This document shows positions 57,447-64,000 of a stretch of DNA of 64,000 nucleotides, piece by piece. This DNA comes from Halomicrobium salinisoli (GTDB lineage: Archaea > Halobacteriota > Halobacteria > Halobacteriales > Haloarculaceae), in contig NZ_CP084463.1 in the NCBI RefSeq assembly GCF_020405185.1, positions 806,001-870,000 on the forward strand, in the 5' to 3' direction. The notes beneath the pieces are model-generated. The model was given only the letters and a program-made list of their open reading frames with translations, was not told where the DNA came from and did not search any database. Each line of letters begins with the position of its first letter. Positions within the stretch are counted from its first letter, which is position 1. The position numbers and the translations under genes were made by a program.

Positions 57447-59912
57447 ATGACACGTAACGACGAACGAGGTGATGCGAACGAACGTTCGACGGGCAGCGTG
57501 GGGGCCGGCGCGGCGACTCGCCGGTCGTTACTGAAGACAGTCGGCGCGGCCGCGACCGTCGCGGGCGTGGGGGCCGCCGGCACGGCAGTCGGCGAGGTCC
57601 CGACGCCGCGGTTGCACACCGACGGCCGGTGGATCAAGGACCCGAGCGGGAACAACGTGAAGCTCCGGGGGGTCGCGATGGCGGATCCGGGCTTCTACGG
57701 CCGGTCCTGGCATCCCAAGAGCGCCGAGGAGGTCGCGAAACTCGCGACCGACGCCGACGAGGGGTGGCACCCGAACCACGTCCGGATTCCCTGCACGCAG
57801 TCCTCGGTCGACCACCACGGGGGCGTCGAGACCTACGTCGAGGACTACCTGCGACCGATCGTCGACCTCCTGGAGACTCAGGGGGTGTACGCGCTGGTCG
57901 ACTTCCACCTGATCCGGCCCTACACCGCCGAGGCCACGGAGACGTACAACCAGGAGAACGACGAGAGCTACGGGATGCCGGACGACGTGGTGCCGAACTT
58001 CTGGGAGACGGTCGCCCCGGAGTTCGCCGAGGACGAACACGTCATCTACGAGCTGTTCAACGAGCCGACCCGGCCGGGGCACTACGGCGACGACGAGGCC
58101 GCGTGGTCCGCCTGGAAGGAGGCCGCCCAGCCGTGGGTCGACCTCGTGCAGGAACGCGCGCCGGCGACGCCGCTGGTGATCGGGTCGCCGCGCTGGACCT
58201 CCGTGCCCCACATAGCACCGCAGGATCCCTTCGAGGGCGACAACCTGATCTACGCGGGCCACATCTACCCGGACAACGGGTATCCCGAGAGCGAGGGACC
58301 GGACGGGAGCGGTCCCTTCGACCCGACCTACGGCGAACCGGCCAACGATGTCCCGGTCTGGATCACGGAGTTCGGCTGGGACCCCGAGGGCGGGAACATC
58401 GACAAGGGCGAGAACTCCGGGTTCGGGACGCGGTTCCGCGAGTGGGTCGAGTCCTACGAGAACATGTCCTGGACGGCGTGGTGCTTCGACGACACGTGGG
58501 CGCCGACGATGTTCTCCTCGCCCACGCAGGACGCGAGCACGCCCTGGTCGCTGAAGGACGGCGAGGAGCAACACGGCGGGTTCATCAAGGAGTGGCTGGC
58601 CGAGCGGAGAGACGTCATGATCCCGGAGAACCCCGTCGACGACGGCCAGGCACCACCGACGCCGACGGGGCTGGCCGTCGACGACGCCACCGAGATCAGC
58701 GTCGCCGTCTCCTGGACCGGGGTCGAGGACCGCGGCGAGGCTGGCCTCTCGCACTACCGGCTGCTGGTCGAGGGAGAGGAGGTCCGGCGCGTCGCCGCCG
58801 GGACGACCGAGGCGACCGTCTCCGACCTCTCGCCGGGTTCGAGCTACGAGGTGGGCGTCGCCGCCGTCGACGACGCCGGCAACGAGTCGAGCGTCGCGAC
58901 GACGAACGCCCAGACCCTGGGCCGCAGCGAGGGCCAGTCGGCCTATCGGGAGCACACGGTTCCGGCGCGGATCCGGGCCGAGCACTTCGACGAGGGCGGC
59001 CAGGGGATCGCTTACTACGACTCCTCGGAGAGCGACCAGGCCGCCGGTGACTTCCGCGACGCGGCCGTCGATATCGGGACGTCCGACGAGGACGGCTACA
59101 ACGTCGGGTACGTCACGGCCGGCGAGTGGCTGGAGTACACGGTGGTCGCCGACGAGGCCGGCGAGTACGAGCTACGCGTCCAGTGGGCCTCCGGCGCGTC
59201 CAGCGGCGGCACGGTCGCCGTCGAGGTCGACGGCGAGCGCGTCGCGTCGCAGACCCTCTGGAACACCGGCGGCTGGAGCAACTGGGACGACACCCGCCTC
59301 GGCAGCGTCTCACTGTCGCAGGGGACTCACGTCGTCCGCGTCGTCGCCGAGTCCAGCGGCTGGAACTTCGACTGGCTCCAGATCGGCGACCCCGGCGACC
59401 AGGTCCCCAACACCGGGCCGGCCGATCCCGGGGACCTGACGGTCGAGATCGGCGACGACGGGACCACGGCGATTCTCGACTGGACCGTCGGCGGGGACAG
59501 CACCCAGACCGTCGACCACTTCGTCGTCTCCGTCGGCGACCGGTCGGTCGAGACCACCGGGACCACGGCGACGTTCGAGGACCTCCAGTCGGGCACTGAC
59601 TACGAGGCCTCGGTGGTCGTCGTCGGCAACGGCGGCGCCGAGTCCGATCCCGCGACGACGACGTTCCAGACGCCCGTTATCGATCCGACGCCCGAACCGG
59701 AGCCGATCGACGGCACGCGGCCGACGGACCCGGACGGCGACGGGCTCTACGAGGACCTCAACGGCAACGAGGAGATCGACTACGCCGACGTCGTCGAGTA
59801 CTTCGACAACATGGACGGGGAGACGATGCAGGCCGACGCCCGGTTCTACGACTACAACGGCAACGGCGAGGTCGACTACGCCGACCTCGTCGACCTGTTC
59901 AAGCAGGTCTGA
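57447..59912 (+). CDS. GH5 glycanase with FN3, CBM6, FN3 and dockerin
   Basis: This is an 821-aa enzyme. It has Tat signal 'TRRSLLKTVGAAATVAGVG' and GH5 from 'VPTPRLHTDGRWIKDPSGNNVKLRGVAMADPGFYG'. The acid/base is Glu206 in 'ELFNEP' and the nucleophile Glu308 in 'ITEFGW'. FN3 is at about 403-491. CBM6 is at about 500-649 ('IRAEHFDEGGQGIAYYD', 'GYVTAGEWLEYTV', 'NTGGWSNWDDTRLGSVSL', ending 'NFDWLQIG'). A second FN3 is at about 664-742 and the dockerin at 760-821. It is the only enzyme here with its own recognisable CBM, and its GH5 domain is the most divergent of the group. The start MTRNDERGD follows a G6 run; the longer in-frame upstream ATG overlaps promoter sequence. Confidence 0.9.
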   Translation: MTRNDERGDANERSTGSVGAGAATRRSLLKTVGAAATVAGVGAAGTAVGEVPTPRLHTDGRWIKDPSGNNVKLRGVAMADPGFYGRSWHPKSAEEVAKLATDADEGWHPNHVRIPCTQSSVDHHGGVETYVEDYLRPIVDLLETQGVYALVDFHLIRPYTAEATETYNQENDESYGMPDDVVPNFWETVAPEFAEDEHVIYELFNEPTRPGHYGDDEAAWSAWKEAAQPWVDLVQERAPATPLVIGSPRWTSVPHIAPQDPFEGDNLIYAGHIYPDNGYPESEGPDGSGPFDPTYGEPANDVPVWITEFGWDPEGGNIDKGENSGFGTRFREWVESYENMSWTAWCFDDTWAPTMFSSPTQDASTPWSLKDGEEQHGGFIKEWLAERRDVMIPENPVDDGQAPPTPTGLAVDDATEISVAVSWTGVEDRGEAGLSHYRLLVEGEEVRRVAAGTTEATVSDLSPGSSYEVGVAAVDDAGNESSVATTNAQTLGRSEGQSAYREHTVPARIRAEHFDEGGQGIAYYDSSESDQAAGDFRDAAVDIGTSDEDGYNVGYVTAGEWLEYTVVADEAGEYELRVQWASGASSGGTVAVEVDGERVASQTLWNTGGWSNWDDTRLGSVSLSQGTHVVRVVAESSGWNFDWLQIGDPGDQVPNTGPADPGDLTVEIGDDGTTAILDWTVGGDSTQTVDHFVVSVGDRSVETTGTTATFEDLQSGTDYEASVVVVGNGGAESDPATTTFQTPVIDPTPEPEPIDGTRPTDPDGDGLYEDLNGNEEIDYADVVEYFDNMDGETMQADARFYDYNGNGEVDYADLVDLFKQV

Positions 59913-60002
59913 TCGCCGCGCCGTCCGTCCCCGCCCGGTCGGCGGGACCGGAGAGCGCCGCGGACGCCCGTCGGCGGCTCCGCGTCGCTCCGGTTCCCCC
60001 AC

Positions 60003-60012
60003 ATTTATTTAT
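60003..60012 (+). promoter_or_regulatory. Promoter of the GH12-GH5 operon
   Basis: ATTTATTTAT followed by GG matches the T-rich TATA-ATG elements of the other cluster genes. The start codon is about 155 nt further on, preceded by a G6 run at 60156-60161. A 5' leader of about 130 nt is predicted; it holds no convincing ORF. Confidence 0.5.
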
Positions 60013-60167
60013 GGCGTTGAAGCTATAATTCCGACAGCACTCGGACGGATAGATCGGCGCCGAACGGGCGAACTGGTGGGGGAATCGGCGACGAGTCCGT
60101 CGCCGCCCGTGGCGGTGCCGACCGGACGGGTCGACGCCACGCCGCTGACGCGGCTGGGGGGATACAC

Positions 60168-61601
60168 ATGCACGGCAACGACTCATCGGACGCGGACGGA
60201 CCGGACGCATCGAACGACGCGACGCGCGACGGGCCGCTGTCGCGGCGGCGCTTCCTGCGCGCCAGCGCCGGCGCCGGTGCGCTGGCGTTCTCGCTCGGGG
60301 CGAGCGGGAACGCCGCGGCGGCCGACGTCGAACGGGAGGCCTGCGGTTCCGGCGGGACCGTTCCGGTCGGGAACGGCGCCGGTCTGCTCATCAACAACGA
60401 CTGGAGCGTGTCGGTCGGTCAGCAAAATACGAGCATGTGCGTTCGCCGCTTCGCCGACGGCAGCTTCGGCTGGGAGTGGGAGCGCGGCGAGACCGACGCC
60501 TGCGCGGAGTGTCCCAACTACCCGGAGGTGCTGATCGGGACCAAGCCGTGGTCGAACCACACCGACCAGGGGCTGTTCCCGCTCCGCCGGAGCGAGATCG
60601 ACCAGCTCGACCTCGACCTCGACGTCGAGGTGGACGCCGACCCCGCGCAGGGCGAGTGGAACCTCGCGCTGGAGTGGTGGCTCACGCCGAGCCAGCCGCC
60701 GGGTCCCGAGCCAACCCACGAGACGATGGTCGTGCTCACGAAGAGCGAGGACCACACCAAGGGCGGCTCCATCGAGGAAGCGGCCGTGACGGACAAGTAC
60801 GGCAACACCTTCGACTACTGGGCCGCGCCCGACCACGTCGACTGGACCTTCCACATCTTCAAGACGGCCGACAACGAGGTGCCGGAGAACCTCGACCTGA
60901 CGGCGATCCAGGCGTACGTCGACGAGGAGATCGACGACGAGTTCCCGGACGATCACTGGGTGACCGGGGTGGAGATCGGCAACGAGTACTGGGACGACAC
61001 CCAGGGTCAGACCCGGTTCACCGACTTCGACGTCCGGCTCAACGGGCAGGTGGCGACCACGGGCACCGACAGCGAGTTCACCGAGGACTCGGGCGGCAGC
61101 GTCCCGGAGGGTCCCGCGGAGGTCACCGTGACGGACGTGACGCCCCACGAGGCGACGGTCACGTGGCCGGCCGCTGCCCCAAACCTGGACATCAGCCACT
61201 ACGTCGCGTCGGTGGGCGACCAGCGGGTAGAGGTCCCCGAGGGGACGACCGAGGCGACGTTCGACGGGCTCGACGGGGACACCCAGTACACCGCGTCCGT
61301 CGTCGCCGTCTTCCCGGACGGCGACGAGTCGGACACCCGGACGACGACGTTCCAGACGCCCATCATCGAGCCGACGCCGGAACCGGAGCCGATCGACGGC
61401 ACGCGGCCGACGGACCCGGACGGCGACGGCCTCTACGAAGACCTCAACGGCAACGGGGAGATCGACTACTCCGACGTCGTCGAGTACTTCAACAACATGG
61501 ACGGGGAGACGATGCAGGCCGACGCCCGGTTCTACGACTACAACGGCAACGGGGAGGTCGACTTCGCCGACCTCGTCGACCTGTTCGGGGAGGTGCAGTG
61601 A
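60168..61601 (+). CDS. GH12-like endoglucanase with FN3 and dockerin
   Basis: This is a 477-aa enzyme. It has Tat signal 'LSRRRFLRASAGAGALAFS' and a catalytic domain at about 60-300 paralogous to the one at 51617: 'GLLINNDWSVSVGQQNTSMCV', 'NYPEVLIGTKPWS', 'GEWNLALEWWL', nucleophile Glu185 in 'THETMVVL' and acid/base Glu273 in 'GVEIGNEYWDD'. FN3 is at about 311-400 and dockerin at 415-477, with no cohesin. Its FN3-dockerin tail is nearly identical to that of the GH5-CBM6 gene upstream. The GH5 at 61603 starts one nt after its stop. Confidence 0.82.
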   Translation: MHGNDSSDADGPDASNDATRDGPLSRRRFLRASAGAGALAFSLGASGNAAAADVEREACGSGGTVPVGNGAGLLINNDWSVSVGQQNTSMCVRRFADGSFGWEWERGETDACAECPNYPEVLIGTKPWSNHTDQGLFPLRRSEIDQLDLDLDVEVDADPAQGEWNLALEWWLTPSQPPGPEPTHETMVVLTKSEDHTKGGSIEEAAVTDKYGNTFDYWAAPDHVDWTFHIFKTADNEVPENLDLTAIQAYVDEEIDDEFPDDHWVTGVEIGNEYWDDTQGQTRFTDFDVRLNGQVATTGTDSEFTEDSGGSVPEGPAEVTVTDVTPHEATVTWPAAAPNLDISHYVASVGDQRVEVPEGTTEATFDGLDGDTQYTASVVAVFPDGDESDTRTTTFQTPIIEPTPEPEPIDGTRPTDPDGDGLYEDLNGNGEIDYSDVVEYFNNMDGETMQADARFYDYNGNGEVDFADLVDLFGEVQ

Positions 61602-61602
61602 G

Positions 61603-63330
61603 ATGGCCCGAGAGCCCCGCGGCGGCCGCGGCTCGACTCGGCGGACGTTCCTTCGGGCCACCGGCGTCGGCGCGGCCCTCGCGGTTGGCGGGACCGGGCT
61701 GGCGGGCGTCGGGTCGGCCCAGTCCGACGAGGGCATCCCGACGCCGTGGCTGGAGCGCGACGGCAAGTGGCTGAAAGACCCCGAGGGCAACGAGGTGGTG
61801 CTGCGCGGGGTCAACATCGCGGACCCGGCGCGGCTGAACGACGACAACCGCCGCTATCACGTCACGGCCGAGCAGGTGACGAAGTGGGCGCTCTCGGAGA
61901 GCGACGGCTGGTACAACCGCATCCTCCGGATCCCCTGCCAGCCCGGCGACATCGTCGGTGCCGACACCGGCTCGGTGCCGCCCGGCGAGATGACCCAGTC
62001 GGACGTGGAGTCGTACATCGAGACCCACCTCCGGCCGGTCGTGGACATCTGCAAGGCACAGGGCGCCTACTGCATCGTCGACTACCACCGCCACCACGAC
62101 GGTCAGCTGCGGTACACTGACGACGCGCTGGACGAGGAGGTGCGGATGTTCTGGGAGACGATGGCGCCGGTGTTCGCCGAGGAGAGTCACGTCCTCTACG
62201 AGGTGTACAACGAGCCCATCGCGCCGTACCCGGGGCACAACTCCTACGGCCAGGACGGCGGCGTCGACGTGACGGACCCGGAGGCCGAGGACACCTGGCT
62301 CACCTGGCGGGAGGCCGCGCAGCCGTGGGTCGACACCATCCGCGAGCACGCGCCCCGAAACGTCGTCATCGTCGGCTCGCCGCGGTGGACCCAGTGGACC
62401 TACTGGGCGTCCGAACACGAGTTCGAGGGCGACAACCTCGCGTACGCGGGCCACGTCTACGCCCACGAGAACCTCCGGCCGCTCTCGGAGTACTTCGGGA
62501 CCCCCGCCGAGGAGGTCCCGGTGTTCATGACCGAGTTCGGCTACGACGACGAGGGCCAGGACTACCTCAAGGGGACCACCCCAGTGGAGGGCCAGCAGTT
62601 CCGGGACTTCTTCGAGGAGTACGAGAACGTCCACTGGCAGGTGTGGTGTTTCGACCCGCGCTGGGAGCCGGCGATGTTCGACAGCGACCACCAGGGCACG
62701 TGGACGATTCTGGAGGGTGAGGACTTTCACGGGCAGTTCTTCAAGGATTACCTCGCCGAGAAGCGCGACGACAGAATCCCCGGCGGGGCCGGAACGACCC
62801 CCGACGACGGGACGCCGCCGACGGCGCCGACGGACCTGTCCGTGGCGTCGACCACGACCACAACCGCGACCGTCGAGTGGTCGCCGTCGACGGACGAGGG
62901 CGGGTCGGGCCTCGCGGAGTACGTCGTCGCGGTCGACGACCGCGAGGTGGCAGTGCCGGCGGGAACGACGAGCGCGACGGTCGAACAGCTGTCGCCGGGC
63001 ACGGAGTACGAGGTGTCTGTCGCGGCCGTCGACGGCGCGGGCAACCGATCGCCCGCGACCGCGACGACGGCCGTCACCGTGTCCGACGACGACACCATCA
63101 GCGGGCCGCCGTCGGTCGGCGACGCCGACGCCCGACCGACGGACCCGGACGACGACGGCCTCTACGAGGACCTCAACGGCAACGGGGAGGTCGACTACGC
63201 CGACGTGGTGCTGTACTTCGAGCACATGGACCAGTCCGCGATGACGAGCGCGACCGCGGCCTACGACTACAACGGCAACGGCGAACTCGACTTCGCGGAT
63301 CTGGTGGACCTCTTCGGGCAGGTCGAGTGA
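61603..63330 (+). CDS. GH5 cellulase with FN3 and dockerin
   Basis: This is a 575-aa enzyme. It has Tat signal 'STRRTFLRATGVGAALAVG' and GH5 from 'GIPTPWLERDGKWLKDPEGNEVVLRGVNIADPARL'. The acid/base is Glu204 in 'EVYNEP' and the nucleophile Glu311 in 'MTEFGY' (Tyr where paralogues have Trp). FN3 is at about 406-492 and dockerin at 513-575. It is co-transcribed with the GH12 gene, the stop and start being separated by one base. It is the closest paralogue of the GH5 at 53932. Confidence 0.9.
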   Translation: MAREPRGGRGSTRRTFLRATGVGAALAVGGTGLAGVGSAQSDEGIPTPWLERDGKWLKDPEGNEVVLRGVNIADPARLNDDNRRYHVTAEQVTKWALSESDGWYNRILRIPCQPGDIVGADTGSVPPGEMTQSDVESYIETHLRPVVDICKAQGAYCIVDYHRHHDGQLRYTDDALDEEVRMFWETMAPVFAEESHVLYEVYNEPIAPYPGHNSYGQDGGVDVTDPEAEDTWLTWREAAQPWVDTIREHAPRNVVIVGSPRWTQWTYWASEHEFEGDNLAYAGHVYAHENLRPLSEYFGTPAEEVPVFMTEFGYDDEGQDYLKGTTPVEGQQFRDFFEEYENVHWQVWCFDPRWEPAMFDSDHQGTWTILEGEDFHGQFFKDYLAEKRDDRIPGGAGTTPDDGTPPTAPTDLSVASTTTTTATVEWSPSTDEGGSGLAEYVVAVDDREVAVPAGTTSATVEQLSPGTEYEVSVAAVDGAGNRSPATATTAVTVSDDDTISGPPSVGDADARPTDPDDDGLYEDLNGNGEVDYADVVLYFEHMDQSAMTSATAAYDYNGNGELDFADLVDLFGQVE

Positions 63331-63423
63331 CGTCGCCGGCCGGCGATCAGTGCCTGCGGCCGCCGCGACGCGACCGCGGCTGGCGCCGTATCCGCCGCCC
63401 GGTGTCGTTCACCAATAGATAAC

Positions 63424-63433
63424 TAAATTTTAT
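63424..63433 (+). promoter_or_regulatory. Promoter of the last GH5 gene
   Basis: TAAATTTTAT followed by GC matches the cluster TATA-ATG type, about 100 nt before the start at 63534. Two G6 runs (63468-63473 and 63494-63499) lie in the leader. Confidence 0.5.
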
Positions 63434-63533
63434 GCGCTACGAGGACTAGTCGGGACACACGACACTCGGGGGGACCGGCGACGCGTACCGTCCGGGGGGA
63501 CGGCCGACGGCCGATCCCGGGTGTGGGGAACCT

Positions 63534-64000
63534 ATGAAACGGAACGACTCCCACGACGAGCCGGGTGAACAGTCAGCGAACCAGCGGAGCGGATCGACGT
63601 CGCGGCGCGGCTTCCTGAAGGCGACGGCGGCGACGGCAGCGACGGCGGGCATCGGCAGCGGCGCGATCGGTTCGGCCGCGGCGGCCGGCATCCCGACGCC
63701 GTGGCTGCACCGCGACGGCAACCTGATCAGGGATCCCGAGGACAACAAGGTGATCCTGCGGGGAGTCAACATCGTCGACCCCTACCGGGCCGCGCGTGAC
63801 GCTCCCTACTACAAGCGCCGCGCGGAGACCCTCGTCGAGATGGCGACCGACCAGTCCAACGGCTGGCACTCGCACGTCATCCGGATCCCGATGCAGCCCA
63901 ACGACATCGCCCGCGAGGGCGCGGGCTCCGTCGAGCCCGGCGCGTTCACCCAGGAGCAACTCGACAGCTACCTCAGCGACTACGTCGACCCGGCGGTCGA
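63534..64000 (+). CDS. GH5 cellulase, N-terminal part (3' truncated by window edge)
   Basis: About 155 residues are visible. It has Tat signal 'TSRRGFLKATAATAATAGIG', then the GH5 opening 'GIPTPWLHRDGNLIRDPEDNKVILRGVNIVDPYRA' and 'HVIRIPMQPNDIAREG'. It is closest to the GH5 at 44328 ('NIVDPARA', 'VIRLPMQPQDIS'). The catalytic residues and any cohesin or dockerin lie beyond the window. The cluster therefore continues to the right. Confidence 0.88.
   Translation, partial: MKRNDSHDEPGEQSANQRSGSTSRRGFLKATAATAATAGIGSGAIGSAAAAGIPTPWLHRDGNLIRDPEDNKVILRGVNIVDPYRAARDAPYYKRRAETLVEMATDQSNGWHSHVIRIPMQPNDIAREGAGSVEPGAFTQEQLDSYLSDYVDPAV

Noticed and set aside
1..64000. tRNA, rRNA, CRISPR arrays, transposases or attachment sites
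   Set aside because: Looked for tRNA-like T-loops, regularly spaced repeats and transposase motifs in the gaps; none was convincing. Very short or unusual RNAs could be missed without a covariance search.

Overview
This window is from a haloarchaeon (class Halobacteria). It is very GC-rich and its proteins are strongly acidic. Many housekeeping genes have a TATA-like box about 26 nt before the start codon, i.e. leaderless-type promoters. The gene set is euryarchaeal: TFIIB, thermosome, membrane-anchored LonB, archaeal DHQ synthase and ADTH synthase, MfnA-type decarboxylase, NadM, and twin-arginine (Tat) signals on nearly all secreted enzymes. A member of the Haloarculaceae is plausible, but that is inference.

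Positions 1-24,990 are mostly core genes: the 3' part of PEP synthase, mfnA, a VTT/DedA-like membrane protein, metG, an NfeD/SPFH membrane pair, several small winged-helix regulators, a TRAM protein, a YkgJ-type cysteine cluster protein, an MBL hydrolase, an F420-dependent PPOX protein, a methyltransferase, a GT2 glycosyltransferase, an alpha/beta hydrolase, an amidohydrolase, thermosome, SAM hydrolase/nadM, lonB with a CPBP protease, an MGMT-fold protein lacking the alkyl-acceptor Cys, chorismate mutase and a cupin. Positions 25,085-34,267 hold an aromatic amino acid region (trpC-trpB-trpA-aroA', aroB', aroD), interrupted by a MinD-like ATPase and a lipoprotein. Positions 34,320-39,237 hold TFIIB, an ITPase/XTPase, an AglD-like glycosyltransferase and hypothetical genes.

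From about 39,330 to the end of the window lies a dense polysaccharide-degradation island whose parts match a cellulosome. It starts with a small protein carrying one cohesin-like domain and a C-terminal membrane anchor. Next is a 1328-aa Tat-exported scaffoldin with a CBM-like N-terminal domain, seven tandem cohesin-like modules and a divergent C-terminal dockerin. Then come nine complete dockerin-bearing enzymes (five GH5, two GH12, one GH9, one GH10) and a tenth GH5 gene cut by the window edge. Three of the enzymes carry both a cohesin-like and a dockerin module, so they could chain together. The inferred model is: scaffoldin dockerin binds the membrane cohesin, scaffoldin cohesins bind enzyme dockerins, and the CBM-like domain (plus CBM6 in one enzyme) binds substrate.

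The island genes share features not seen in the core genes: a T-rich TATA element ending in ATG, a run of six or seven Gs 4-11 nt before the start codon, and in two cases an Arg-rich leader ORF overlapping the enzyme start. There are signs of recent duplication and module shuffling: a 71-bp identical block shared by two GH5 genes, near-identical FN3-dockerin tails in two different enzymes, and a decayed dockerin fragment between genes. No tRNA, rRNA, CRISPR array or insertion sequence was recognised.
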